A stretch of 64,000 nt of DNA, from NCBI RefSeq assembly GCF_029544075.1, contig NZ_JAJQJH010000010.1, positions 62,001 through 126,000 on the forward strand, written 5' to 3'. Positions within the stretch are counted from its first letter, which is position 1. Every line of letters begins with the position of its first letter. This DNA is from Chromohalobacter canadensis. Lineage in GTDB: Bacteria; Pseudomonadota; Gammaproteobacteria; Pseudomonadales; Halomonadaceae. The notes under the pieces are model-generated. The model ran no database searches, was not told the DNA's origin, and saw only the letters and a program-made list of their open reading frames with translations. The position numbers were made by a program, and so were the translations under genes. This document shows positions 34,195 to 43,826 of this stretch, one piece after another.

Positions 34195-36315
34195 TCACGT
34201 TGCGGGTAACGCCTTGGGCGAGGCGCTGTCGTCCGTGACGTCGTCTTCCGAGTAGGCCGAACCGCTCACCTTGAAGCGTCCCACCAGCACATGCATGTCG
34301 TTGGCCCGTTCGTCCAGCGACAGGCTGGCCGAGGAGGCTTCCTGCACCAGCGAGGCATTCTGCTGGGTCACCTGGTCGAGCTGAGCAATCGCCTGATTGA
34401 TCTGGTCGATCCCCGTCGACTGCTCTTGCGTGGCCTCGGCGATTTCGGAGACGAACTGCGATACCTTGTCGACGCTATCGACGATCTCGCGCAGATGCCC
34501 TCCCGTCTCTTCGACCAGGTTAGCGCCCTCACCCACCTTGGCCACGCTGTCCTTGACCAAGTGGCGAATCTGCTCGGCCTCATCGGCACTACGGCTGGCA
34601 AGACGACGCACTTCCTCGGCGACGACGGCGAAACCACGACCGTGCTCACCGGCGCGGGCCGCTTCCACCGAGGCGTTCAAGGCCAGCAGATTGGTCTGGA
34701 AGGCAATGGAGTCGATCGCCTCGACGATCGTGGAAATCTTGGCACTGGATTCGCGAATCTCCTGCATCGCGCTATGCGTCCGATCACCCACGTCGCCCGC
34801 TTCACGGGCGCGCTGACCGACCCCATGGCTCATGTCGCGCGCCTGGTGGGCATAGTCGGCAGTTTGCTTCACGGTCGCGGTGATTTCCTCGAGGCTCGCC
34901 GCCGTTTCGGCCAGCGACGAAGACTGCTCGTCGGTACGTTGCGCCAGATCCTGATTGCCGGAGGCGATCTGACGACTGCTGGACGCCACCGACTCGGCCC
35001 CGTCGCGAATCTGCGCAATCAGCCGCTCGAAGGTCACCATCATCTGATTGAAGGCCTGCGCGGTATGACCAATTTCATCGCCATGGCGCACCTTCAAACG
35101 CATCGACAGATCACCGGTTTGTCCCGCCGCCCCGCTAATGCTTTCCATCTGGCGACGCATTTCACCGATGGGCTTGAGCACGCGTGTCATCACGCGCCAA
35201 CCTACCGCCGCCAGCACCACGATCACGATCAGCAGCACCACCAGCTGCAATACGCGCCCGGCCTGCGCCGTCGCGGCAGCTTGTTCGGCGGCTTCATCGG
35301 CACGCTCGGCAGCATAGGCCTCGACGCGCTCCAGGCTCTCGCCCATGCCGTCCATTGCCTGGGAAACGCCCGCCAAGGCCTGTTGAGAGCGCTCGCGCAA
35401 GCCAAGCTGACGATCGCGCAACGCATAAACAGCGTTGTCGCCCGTCAGCATCAATTCATTCAGTTCGGTCACGACATCTTCCAACTGACCGGCACTTTGC
35501 TGCTGGGCCGGCGTCGCCCCTACCGCGCCCTCGATACTCGCCAACGCCTGATGAATCCGCGAAATCTGCTGAGCGATCTGGTTATAGCGCAGGTCGACCA
35601 ACGCATCGTGACTATCGACCTGCATCAGTTGACGCCCCTGGTCGGCCAACTGCGCCACTAGCATCTGCACATCGCCGCTGAGTCCGGCGATGTTGGCGCG
35701 CCGCTCCGTCAGCGTTTCGAGCATCGAGATCAGCACCATCGACAGCCCATCGTCCTGCATCGACTGGATGCGCCGGATCAGGGCCCGTTGTTGACGTACG
35801 TCCTCGAGGGTCGCACGCCCCGCCATCGATTCGGCGTCGGTCAATACTTCGCCGATCTTATCTTGCATCTCGGCGATACGCGTACGCATGGAGGCGGTCA
35901 GCGCCACGTCTTCGCGACGCACCTCTTCCAGTGCGGTATCGGCCTGGCGCAAGTCGGCGTAATCGCTATCCAGTGTCTCGAACAACGCCTGGTTATCGTC
36001 GCCAATCAATGCAGCGAGCCGTCCACGCCCCGCCGTGAAGGCTTCATCGGCTTCGGCCTGGTCGACGACATCATCGAAGGCAGCCTCGCTGTCGGCGGCA
36101 AGCAGGTCCGACTGGCGTTGACGATAGCGCGTCAACGCATCGCTCATGTCACGACTGGCCGCCTGCTGCGGCAATATCTCGTCAGTGAACAGATGCTGCG
36201 CTTCAATCAACCGCTGGTTGGACAAGAATCCTGCCGCCGCGGGAATCAAAGCGCCGAGCACCGCGGCCACGAACAACCCGATCAACATCGCCCGTAGGCT
36301 CAAACTCTTTTTCAT
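34195..36315 (-). CDS. Methyl-accepting chemotaxis protein
   Basis: A 706-residue chemoreceptor. The first membrane helix is at about 6-28; a long, all-helical periplasmic sensor follows to about residue 360 (larger than a plain four-helix bundle, possibly the bimodular HBM type); then come a second membrane helix near 365-387, a HAMP domain and a signalling domain. The signalling hairpin tip contains IDSIAFQTNLLALNASVEAA and GRGFAVVAEEVRRLA. No C-terminal CheR pentapeptide is visible. The ATG at 36315 has AAGGAGT upstream. Only 4 bp separate it from the stop of the preceding periplasmic binding protein gene. Confidence 0.93.
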   Translation of the reverse strand: MKKSLSLRAMLIGLFVAAVLGALIPAAAGFLSNQRLIEAQHLFTDEILPQQAASRDMSDALTRYRQRQSDLLAADSEAAFDDVVDQAEADEAFTAGRGRLAALIGDDNQALFETLDSDYADLRQADTALEEVRREDVALTASMRTRIAEMQDKIGEVLTDAESMAGRATLEDVRQQRALIRRIQSMQDDGLSMVLISMLETLTERRANIAGLSGDVQMLVAQLADQGRQLMQVDSHDALVDLRYNQIAQQISRIHQALASIEGAVGATPAQQQSAGQLEDVVTELNELMLTGDNAVYALRDRQLGLRERSQQALAGVSQAMDGMGESLERVEAYAAERADEAAEQAAATAQAGRVLQLVVLLIVIVVLAAVGWRVMTRVLKPIGEMRRQMESISGAAGQTGDLSMRLKVRHGDEIGHTAQAFNQMMVTFERLIAQIRDGAESVASSSRQIASGNQDLAQRTDEQSSSLAETAASLEEITATVKQTADYAHQARDMSHGVGQRAREAGDVGDRTHSAMQEIRESSAKISTIVEAIDSIAFQTNLLALNASVEAARAGEHGRGFAVVAEEVRRLASRSADEAEQIRHLVKDSVAKVGEGANLVEETGGHLREIVDSVDKVSQFVSEIAEATQEQSTGIDQINQAIAQLDQVTQQNASLVQEASSASLSLDERANDMHVLVGRFKVSGSAYSEDDVTDDSASPKALPAT

Positions 36316-36319
36316 GGGG

Positions 36320-37501
36320 TTACTCCTTGGCCGCGCCGTCATCGAGCAAGGTGAACCAATCGACAGGTTCGAATTGGCCGTCGTGAATACGCGTGGTCCA
36401 TACGGAATTGCTCGCTTGATGATCCTTGGGACCCAACGTCAGTGACTTGCCAATACCGAGATCGATGTCGCCCAAACCTTGCAGGCCATCGACGAGGGCC
36501 TCGCGATCGGCATCGGCCCCGGCCGCTTCGAGCCCTTTGATGAACAGCGACGCCGCCATGTAGCCCTCCAGCGACACGAAATCGCCGCCGCTGTCGGTAT
36601 CGTTGGCCTGCAAGGCGGCGCGATATGCCTCGACGCCGGAAAGGTCCGAGGTATGTGGCGGCACTACCTGGGTCACGATCACGCCTTCGGCGGCATCGCC
36701 CAGCTCATCGAGCAGCGCCTGGCTACCCACGAAGGAGACATTGAGAAACAGCGCATCGGGCAGGTCCTTGCGGGCTTCGCGGATGAAATCCGCCGCCGGC
36801 CCGTAGGTGCCCACGATGATCACTGCCTTAGGCGTAACGGGTGCCTGCAAGACATTGGCGAGCCCACGATGAACGTTGCGCGTGCCACGCGTATAGCGTC
36901 CATGTGCCAAGCGTTCGGGGTGGGAATAACCGTGATTGGCCAACGAGCGCAGCGCGCCTTGGTAACCGGCATCGCCGTAACCGTCGGCCTGGGTAAAGAA
37001 GGCGATCTCCTCGGGGGCGATGCCGGCCATCAGCAAGCCTTCGATCATCGTCGCGGTTTCCTGGGCATAACTCGCGCGATAGTTGAAGACATAGCGATCC
37101 GGCGGGGACTGTCGCAAGACACCGCTGCCGGTGAGTGCGCCGATTAGCGGCATCTCGTGGTCGAGCAGGATGGGCAGGTTGACGATTGCGGTGGGCGTAC
37201 CGACATTGCCCAGCATCGCCAATATATCGTCGTCTTCCAGAAGCTCGCGTGTCGCCTTGGCCGAGCGCAACGGCTCATAACCGTCATCGCGTGTCACCAA
37301 CGTCAGCGTCTCGCCATGCACACCGCCCGACTCGTTGGCCTCGGCGAAGCGCGCCTCAATACCGCGTTTCATGCCTTCGCCCAGCGATGACGCCGCCCCG
37401 CTGAAGGGCGCGACCATCCCGACCTTGACCTCCGCCATGGCCGGCATGGCGACCAGGGCGAGCGCTAATGCACCCGCCAGCCCCCTGTAATGAACCTTCA
37501 T
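36320..37501 (-). CDS. Solitary periplasmic ligand-binding protein (branched-chain amino-acid ABC type)
   Basis: A 393-residue type I periplasmic binding protein. Residues 1-23 form a signal peptide (AMA before EVKVGM). The opening VKVGMVAPFSGAASSLGEGMKRGIEARFAEANESGG is typical of LivJ/UrtA/AmiC-like receptors. No ABC permease or ATPase is encoded nearby. Instead the next gene in the same direction, 4 bp away, is a chemoreceptor. A role as soluble sensor that docks on that receptor is an inference from gene order; transport with unlinked permeases is the alternative. Confidence 0.88.
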   Translation of the reverse strand: MKVHYRGLAGALALALVAMPAMAEVKVGMVAPFSGAASSLGEGMKRGIEARFAEANESGGVHGETLTLVTRDDGYEPLRSAKATRELLEDDDILAMLGNVGTPTAIVNLPILLDHEMPLIGALTGSGVLRQSPPDRYVFNYRASYAQETATMIEGLLMAGIAPEEIAFFTQADGYGDAGYQGALRSLANHGYSHPERLAHGRYTRGTRNVHRGLANVLQAPVTPKAVIIVGTYGPAADFIREARKDLPDALFLNVSFVGSQALLDELGDAAEGVIVTQVVPPHTSDLSGVEAYRAALQANDTDSGGDFVSLEGYMAASLFIKGLEAAGADADREALVDGLQGLGDIDLGIGKSLTLGPKDHQASNSVWTTRIHDGQFEPVDWFTLLDDGAAKE

Positions 37502-37624
37502 GTATCCCTGCCTCTTTTAATAGTGATGCACGCTAACGCGGGGCTTATCGGCTCGCCCGCGACGCTTATGCAGACACTATCGGCAGTGGATCAGAAAAGT
37601 TGAATCGAGCAACCTGAGCGAAGC

Positions 37625-38869
37625 TTAGAGGAAACGTTCGGCACTGAAGGGCTCCATCTCGATGGCCGGCACCTCACCTTCCATCATCGAGGCCAGAAGC
37701 TGTCCAGTCGCAGGTCCCAGCGTAAAACCTTGATGGGCATGACCGAGCGCGAACCATAACCCCTTGTGGCGTGGCGCCGGGCCGATAATGGGCTTCATGT
37801 CCGGTGTACACGGACGCGCCCCTTTCCAGGGACGTGACTCGAGGCGTTCCCCAAGCGGGAATAAGCCCCGCGCTGCAGTTTCAGCCGCTTCGAGCTGAGC
37901 ATAACCGGCAGGCGCGTCACGCGGTGCCAGCTCAGCGCCGGTGGTCAGGCGAATGCCCGCGCGCATCGGCGACAGCAGATAGCCGGTCTCGGCATCCAGC
38001 AACCAATGGTGCAATGTCGCCTCGTCACGCGTGGCGTAATGCATGTGATAGCCGCGTTTGACGAACAGCGGCAGGCGATACCCCAGCGTGGCCAGCCACT
38101 CATCCGCCCAGGGGCCCAACGCGAGCACGATATCGCGTGCCTCGAAGGTGCCGGCGTCCGTCGTCACGCGCCACCCCTCACCGTGGCGTGTAACTGCTTG
38201 GATCTCGCCTTGCAGGCATTCTCCGCCTTCGGCCTCGAAAGCCCGTGCGTAGGCTGCCACCAAGGCGCCGGGGTCGGCTACGCTCCAAGGGTCACGCCAA
38301 TGCACGGCCCCGATGGCTTGGGCGTCCAGATCGGGCTCACGCTCGCGCAATTCACCTGCATCCAAGGTGTCGTGCGCCAGACCGAAACGCTCACTCAATA
38401 CCCGTGCTTCGCTGAAGCGCGTCTCCAGCGCCCCCGGCGTGCGAAAGACTTCCATCCACCCGTCACGGCGAATCAATGCCTCGGCGCCCGATGCCTCGAT
38501 CATCTCCGCATGCGTCGTGATCGACAGCTCGATCAGCGAGGCATATTCGGGAACGATCCGCGCATAGGACTCAGGCGCACTGTTCTGCCAGTACTGCCAC
38601 AGGGCACGCCCCGCCTGCATCACGCCACACGGTGTATAGCGAATATCCACGCCCTGGTTACCCAGCACACGCCACAGCGTGTGCATGTCACGCGGAAAGG
38701 CATGCGGCGCCACTGCTTCACGCTGGATGATGCCGGCATTACCGTAAGAGGTTTCACGGCCCGGCGCACGGCGATCCACCAACCCCACCCGGCGGCCACG
38801 GCGCGCCAAGTGATAGGCCACGCCTACGCCCACCATGCCCGCACCCAACACCAGAGTATCGTGCTTCAT
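37625..38869 (-). CDS. FAD-dependent oxidoreductase, D-amino-acid dehydrogenase (DadA)-like
   Basis: A 414-residue DAO-family flavoprotein. The N-terminal dinucleotide loop LVLGAGMVGVGVAYHLARRG is at residues 6-25, followed by GRETSYGNAGIIQ near 38-50, matching DadA-like enzymes. The C-terminus has KPIIGPAPRHKGLWFALGHAHQGFTLGPATGQLLA near 360-395. It would oxidise a D-amino acid or related imino-acid substrate at the membrane. The ATG at 38869 is preceded by GCGAGA. A GntR-like operator lies just upstream at 38893-38918. Hydroxyproline-type substrates are possible too. Confidence 0.83.
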   Translation of the reverse strand: MKHDTLVLGAGMVGVGVAYHLARRGRRVGLVDRRAPGRETSYGNAGIIQREAVAPHAFPRDMHTLWRVLGNQGVDIRYTPCGVMQAGRALWQYWQNSAPESYARIVPEYASLIELSITTHAEMIEASGAEALIRRDGWMEVFRTPGALETRFSEARVLSERFGLAHDTLDAGELREREPDLDAQAIGAVHWRDPWSVADPGALVAAYARAFEAEGGECLQGEIQAVTRHGEGWRVTTDAGTFEARDIVLALGPWADEWLATLGYRLPLFVKRGYHMHYATRDEATLHHWLLDAETGYLLSPMRAGIRLTTGAELAPRDAPAGYAQLEAAETAARGLFPLGERLESRPWKGARPCTPDMKPIIGPAPRHKGLWFALGHAHQGFTLGPATGQLLASMMEGEVPAIEMEPFSAERFL

Positions 38870-38892
38870 CGTCTCGCCATTCCTCTCTTATG

Positions 38893-38918
38893 TTGTATAC
38901 AGGTGCGTATTGCACACA
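38893..38918. promoter_or_regulatory. GntR-type operator sequences upstream of the DadA-like gene
   Basis: TTGTATACA (38893-38901), a perfect TGTATACA palindrome with one flanking T, is followed by ATTGCACACA (38909-38918). The latter is identical over 10 bases to the site at 13782. They lie 24-50 bp before the DadA-like start. Confidence 0.45.
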
Positions 38919-38928
38919 GGGCGCAGCG

Positions 38929-40959
38929 TCATTCGCAACGGGCATCGTTCATCATGCGGTTCTTACCCTCAGCCTTGGCCTCATAACTCGCCGCATCGGC
39001 GCGCTTGACCATCGCCTGCGCGTCGCTGTCATCGGCGCCCAGGCATGAAACCCCCAGGCTCACAGTGACACGATAACGCTTATCCTTGCGCAGCACCGAC
39101 AACTCGCTTACTGCATGGCGGACCTGCTCGGCGATGCGCACGGCCTGCGCGTTGCCACACCCAGGCAGCAGGATGGCGAATTCATCACCGCCCAAGCGCG
39201 CTAAGTGATCGTCGCGGCGCACACAGCCTTCCAGACAGCGAGCGATCGCACACAGCATTTCATCGCCCAGGGCGTGACCACCTTCGTCATTGATGGGCTT
39301 GAAGCTATCCAGATCGAACAGGATCAACGATGCGTTCTCACCACGCTCCTGGAAGACATGGAAGGTTTCCTCCAGACGCCGATCGAAGCCACGCCGGTTG
39401 AGCAGACCGCTCAATGGGTCGTGTTCGGCTTCCCAGAGCTGACGTTTCTGTTGTTCACGTAGGTGGGTGATGTCTTTGATGAAGCCCACTACCCCCTGAG
39501 GCTGGCCGTCGTTCATCACCTGGCTAGTGTAAAGTTCCAGCCACATCATGCCCCTCGCTCCGCAGGAAAAACGCATATGACGATGCAGCTCGTGGCCGCC
39601 ATCCCTCGCGTCGCGCCATAGCGCATACATCACCGAACGATCCTCGGGATGCAGACGACGCAACCAGGCGCGATGCCGGAACGACGCCGCCGACAACCCT
39701 GTCAAGGCCTCCAGGGCCGGATTGACATAGCTGATACGGCCATTGATATCAGCCAGGAACATCGGCAACGGCGACGAACTCAACACCGCATCGAGATAGG
39801 CCTGGCGGCTGCGTCGCTCCGTACGCTCGCGATTGCGCTCAAACTCCACGCTATTGAAGGTCTGGGCGATACGCCGCAACTCCTCCAGCGAGGTATCCAA
39901 GGAAATCCGCGTGATATCCCCTCGCCCCACTTGCGCGATCTGACGCGCCAGGCGCCGGAGCGGTGAAAGCCCCAGATGCAGCAACCACCACAACAAGGGC
40001 AGCATCGACAGCACTACGGCCACGGCCACCCACCATTGACGTCGCACGTAGTCGATAATCGGCTGGCGCGTTTGACTCTGCGGCTGGAAGACACCCACGA
40101 CCCAGTCCGGTTTCCAAACCTGGTAGTAACTCATCAACGCCGGCTCACCGTTGACGAGATGACCGGTACCGGTGCCCTGCCAACCATCCAGTGCCTGCTC
40201 GAGCACCGGACTCTCAAGCGTGGAAGGGATATGCTGCATGATCAGGGAGCTATCGGGATGGCTGAGCACCGTCCCATCACTGGTCATCAACACCGCATAT
40301 CCCTCCTCGCCGATGCGCAGGCTGCGCAGGTCGAGGAAGAAGCGTCCGTCGCGCAGATTGACCACGCCACCCAGCATGCCCGCGAAACGGCCCTGTGCAT
40401 CTGTGAGCGGCACGCCCATCACCACCAGCGGGCGGCTATCGTGGAGTTTGCTAATGATCGGGCGGCCCACGAAGGGACGACCCACTTCCTCGACGAAGCG
40501 AAAATACTCACGGTCGGCCACATTCAAGCCCACGGCGCCCGGCAACGACGGCGTGAAGCCCATGACATCCCCCTCGGCATCGACGACGAATGCCGAATCG
40601 AACAACTCCAACAGCGCCGTGTGGTCGCTCAAACGCGCCTGCACGTCCGCGTCGCTGTCTTCGGCCAGCGGCACATCGCCCTGCAGTGCCCCCGCTTGCG
40701 AGGAGGCGATGGTCTTAAGCGTATCGAGTCGCAACGAAATGGATTGCTGAATATTACGGGCGATCAGCGAAGCTTCGTAATCCAGGTGCGCCCGATTGAT
40801 CTCCTCGGCGAGGCCGCTACCGCCACGCATCGATACCCACAGGATGGCGATGACCAACACACTCCAGCCCACGCCGGTGCCAAGGATCAAACGCCCCAAC
40901 AGTGTTTTGGGTAGCAATGCCTTGAAGAATCGTCTTACGCGATGTGGCCATATTCGCAT
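38929..40959 (-). CDS. Membrane diguanylate cyclase (Cache-HAMP-PAS-GGDEF)
   Basis: A 676-residue signalling protein. A membrane helix at about 18-40 is followed by a large periplasmic Cache-type sensor (GFTPSLPGAVGLNVADREYFR, GRPIISKLHDSRPLVVMGVPL), a second helix near 305-325, a HAMP-like segment, a PAS domain (DAVLSSSPLPMFLADINGRISYVNPALEALTG) and a C-terminal GGDEF domain. The active site GGDEF is intact at 590-594 and an RRDD inhibitory I-site stands at 581-584. It should make cyclic di-GMP in response to an external ligand. It lies directly downstream of the EPS locus terminator, and c-di-GMP commonly promotes EPS production. The start at 40959 has a weak ribosome site. Confidence 0.92.
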   Translation of the reverse strand: MRIWPHRVRRFFKALLPKTLLGRLILGTGVGWSVLVIAILWVSMRGGSGLAEEINRAHLDYEASLIARNIQQSISLRLDTLKTIASSQAGALQGDVPLAEDSDADVQARLSDHTALLELFDSAFVVDAEGDVMGFTPSLPGAVGLNVADREYFRFVEEVGRPFVGRPIISKLHDSRPLVVMGVPLTDAQGRFAGMLGGVVNLRDGRFFLDLRSLRIGEEGYAVLMTSDGTVLSHPDSSLIMQHIPSTLESPVLEQALDGWQGTGTGHLVNGEPALMSYYQVWKPDWVVGVFQPQSQTRQPIIDYVRRQWWVAVAVVLSMLPLLWWLLHLGLSPLRRLARQIAQVGRGDITRISLDTSLEELRRIAQTFNSVEFERNRERTERRSRQAYLDAVLSSSPLPMFLADINGRISYVNPALEALTGLSAASFRHRAWLRRLHPEDRSVMYALWRDARDGGHELHRHMRFSCGARGMMWLELYTSQVMNDGQPQGVVGFIKDITHLREQQKRQLWEAEHDPLSGLLNRRGFDRRLEETFHVFQERGENASLILFDLDSFKPINDEGGHALGDEMLCAIARCLEGCVRRDDHLARLGGDEFAILLPGCGNAQAVRIAEQVRHAVSELSVLRKDKRYRVTVSLGVSCLGADDSDAQAMVKRADAASYEAKAEGKNRMMNDARCE

Positions 40960-41103
40960 TATGCGGCGCCGGGTTGTGTCATGGATGTAAACGGGCGACA
41001 AGCGTATCCCAGCGTCTCCAGTGAGCAAACCCCACGCCCCGACCTCTCCCCTTCGCGCAGCAGGCTTTCCCTCCCGGCTGATAGCGCCACGCCAAGGCGA
41101 TAA

Positions 41104-41133
41104 CAAAAAACGCCGGTGCACGAGGCACCGGCG
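41104..41133 (-). terminator. Rho-independent terminator closing the exopolysaccharide locus
   Basis: CGCCGGTGC (41111-41119) pairs with GCACCGGCG (41125-41133); the A-run at 41104-41110 gives a T-tract on the minus strand. It lies 82 bp after the stop of the last polysaccharide gene and before the diguanylate cyclase start. Confidence 0.82.
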
Positions 41134-41214
41134 TCAGGGGCAGACACGGTTGAAGAGTAAGGTGTCAGTCAAGATAGTCGAGTGTATGAACGCTACGAGT
41201 GCTGCAGTTATTTA

Positions 41215-42441
41215 TCACCCAGGAACAATAGACCCCACAATTTTTGCTGCATATACAACCACATCAAAACTTTCTGTAACACCCAAAGGGCCAGACACAA
41301 AACCAAACAGTACAACGAAGGAAACTAGCCTCACCCTGTCTTCAAAAAATGACAGTATGCCATCTCGGATGGCCTTGTCACTCAAAACAATAAAGCATAT
41401 TGACAGCACAATATTTGTTATGGCCAATGACCACCACCTAAAATGATCCTGACCCAGGGGATAAAGGGATAATGGAGATAGTGACGCTATAAAAATAAGC
41501 TTAACCCTTAAATCAGCCTGACCACGTATTGACATGTAAAGCTTATACATCATGTACGCAAAAGGCATCATAAAGAAAACAAGAGCCCCATGATGCACTA
41601 AGCGTGGAAAACTAAACCCAAGCCTTATTGTTCTATCTATATTTTCCTCAAGAGAAGAGTTATGAATAACAGCAAGAGAACTACTAACCACCCTATCACC
41701 ATAAACACCTCTCAATACTTCCAGGTGATCTTCAAACCCAAGCGCACTATATCCTCCGCGCGTAGAGACCAAAAATGTCATAAAAAAGATAGCTGCAAAA
41801 CTGATGCCTTGAAAAACAAACCCTTTTTTAGAGGGGTCAATGTAGTTCCAAAAAACAAGAGTGAGAGGCAATATCATAAAAAATGCGGCTTCATGCACTA
41901 GGACAGCAAAAGAGAGACCTGCAACAACAGTAACAAAAGTTGCATAAACACTCCTTTCGGCAAGAAATTTTATTGATAAAACAATTAGTATAAAGACTAT
42001 ATATATGATCAGATCAAACCTTCCAACATCAAAGGCGAAGTGTTGCAATGTCGCTGGGGAAGTAGCAGCAAAGATCATGAGTAAGAAGGCACCAAACCTA
42101 CCCCCATAACCTACGTAAGGCTTAGAAACAAATAAAAAAAACAAAAAGGAAAGCCCCCCGAGGGATACATATGAGACAAAATTGACTAAATCATATGAAA
42201 TATACCCTACAAGGGTCTTTAGAGATTCCCCGATAACTCCTCTTTTCACAAAGCCATCGTCATAATTAAAAAGGTAATGAGTATATTTCCAATCACTCAG
42301 GTAGCTAATGCCATTTAAAAACAGGTCGGGGCTCGACCTGCCCCAGACAATCAGCGCCACAAAAGAACACACCAGAATAAAACTTACTTTTCCGGCATCC
42401 CGAACACCCCACGCATTTGATTTAATATCCACTCTTCCCAC
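41215..42441 (-). CDS. AT-rich polytopic membrane protein of the EPS locus, function unknown
   Basis: A 408-residue protein with about ten hydrophobic segments. I do not recognise the family with certainty. A periplasm-facing stretch after the first helix reads YTHYLFNYDDGFVKRGVIG; a charged loop with paired Asp between helices 1 and 2 is the place where GT-C glycosyltransferases carry their catalytic acid. The gene starts at a GTG (42441), with another GTG at 42432 that has a better-spaced purine run. Base composition is far more AT-rich than the core genome. As the last gene before the terminator and next to the arabinose cassette, a lipid-linked-sugar transferase or a polymerase is plausible. 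Confidence 0.7.
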   Translation of the reverse strand: MGRVDIKSNAWGVRDAGKVSFILVCSFVALIVWGRSSPDLFLNGISYLSDWKYTHYLFNYDDGFVKRGVIGESLKTLVGYISYDLVNFVSYVSLGGLSFLFFLFVSKPYVGYGGRFGAFLLMIFAATSPATLQHFAFDVGRFDLIIYIVFILIVLSIKFLAERSVYATFVTVVAGLSFAVLVHEAAFFMILPLTLVFWNYIDPSKKGFVFQGISFAAIFFMTFLVSTRGGYSALGFEDHLEVLRGVYGDRVVSSSLAVIHNSSLEENIDRTIRLGFSFPRLVHHGALVFFMMPFAYMMYKLYMSIRGQADLRVKLIFIASLSPLSLYPLGQDHFRWWSLAITNIVLSICFIVLSDKAIRDGILSFFEDRVRLVSFVVLFGFVSGPLGVTESFDVVVYAAKIVGSIVPG

Positions 42442-42657
42442 CTAAATAGAAGAAACAGAAGAACATCCCTTTTCGAAAACAAACCCATGATCTACTAGCT
42501 CAAGTATAGGCAAGTCTCCGTAAGAGGGCGAACACTCAGGAACTGGACCTAATTTTTTTGAACTCAGGCTTAAAGCTCTTAAACTCACCAACCATAACAG
42601 AAAATAAGCATGCTATAAGATAGAATGCCGTAGTATCAAAATAGAAAATCTTGAACC

Positions 42658-43824
42658 TTATATTAGGCAGCCAAAAGAAAGCAACAACCCCCCCGCCAAA
42701 GCCATTGACCAATGGAGAAAAACTATATCAACAAACTTATTTTTGTATAAAAGAACAACAGATGCAGCGATAGAGACCAAGAGGAAAGAAAATACAATGA
42801 AGTCCCCCGCCCCTCTGAAAGACATGCCATGTGAATGCATTACCTTCCTAAAAGACAGATTTAGCATCCTTTTAGTATCTTCAGACCATATGCGAAAAGC
42901 AATATCTTTAGAGACTTTGTCCATCAAATATTTGCTCGGCTGACTATTTATTAAAGCGACCTCTTCAGAAGAGATCTCAGGGAACTCTCCTCCATATGCA
43001 TTAAGCAAGTACTCCCTATGTATTGCTTCGTTGTCGGGCGCCATTCCAAATGAATGGTGCCCAGTCCCCACGAGAAGGTTATACCCGCCTGTCGTTGTAG
43101 CAACCCAATCCCCCATCTCGCTTTTCAAAAAAACTAACCATGGGGAAATCATCATAACAGTAATTAACGCGAGAGCAGACACCCTAAAAAACCTTTTAGC
43201 AAAACTGCCAGCCCCAAAGAACAAAATATAAAGGCCAAAGGGAACAGATATCAATATATTATTTGCTTTAAAAAGAAAAAGCACTGCCAAACATAGAGGA
43301 AACCCTATAAAAGAAAGGGCTAGGAATTTGTCCGAGTTTTTCATTCTGAGCGTTATAATTATAAGGATATTCAAAAAAAGGAATGAAGCAGCCTCAGCAT
43401 AAACACTAAATGCAAGAAGGTAATATGCTGGCCAAGCCGAAGTAAACATTGCCATTAAAAGGTATTTTTTCCTTTTACCGCTTACCATATACTCATAAGA
43501 CCAAAGAGCTGGGACCATACTAACAAATGCAATATTCGTCATTCTTGCCAAGTTAAGCAAGGAGCTTGTATCCACGAAAATATTAAAAAATGCTATAAGT
43601 AACGGCAAAAGCGGAGGCCGCCATCCATCTGACAACGCAGACCACCCATTCTCGAAGAACTCAATGCCTCGATTAATATAGTCAGTTTCATCACCAGCAG
43701 CTGGCTTGTGGTGAATCCCAAGAAATAAAAACAAGAGCAGCCAAACAGCAAAGACGGTTAAAAAAACCCCTAACGGAAAAAGCTTCACCCCCCGCCTCAC
43801 AACCAAGTGGCTAGTATTATCCAT
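42658..43824 (-). CDS. GT-C-type membrane glycosyltransferase (PMT/ArnT-like)
   Basis: A 388-residue protein with about ten membrane segments. After the first helix comes AAGDETDYINRGIEFF, the acidic DE loop typical of the PMT_2/GT39/ArnT group that transfers sugars from polyprenyl phosphates on the outer face of the membrane. WRPPLLPLLIAFFN follows, also a family feature. The ATG at 43824 lies 2 bp after the stop of the HAD gene; an upstream in-frame TTG is less likely. Given the upstream polyprenyl-phospho-arabinose genes, it is the best candidate arabinosyltransferase. The gene is AT-rich. A 216-bp AT-rich gap follows it with no gene seen. Confidence 0.75.
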   Translation of the reverse strand: MDNTSHLVVRRGVKLFPLGVFLTVFAVWLLLFLFLGIHHKPAAGDETDYINRGIEFFENGWSALSDGWRPPLLPLLIAFFNIFVDTSSLLNLARMTNIAFVSMVPALWSYEYMVSGKRKKYLLMAMFTSAWPAYYLLAFSVYAEAASFLFLNILIIITLRMKNSDKFLALSFIGFPLCLAVLFLFKANNILISVPFGLYILFFGAGSFAKRFFRVSALALITVMMISPWLVFLKSEMGDWVATTTGGYNLLVGTGHHSFGMAPDNEAIHREYLLNAYGGEFPEISSEEVALINSQPSKYLMDKVSKDIAFRIWSEDTKRMLNLSFRKVMHSHGMSFRGAGDFIVFSFLLVSIAASVVLLYKNKFVDIVFLHWSMALAGGLLLSFGCLI

Positions 43825-43826
43825 GA

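Noticed and set aside
41021-41446. Plus-strand frame across the terminator and the end of the last EPS gene
   Set aside because: It runs through the terminator hairpin and antisense to a membrane protein gene, with no family features.
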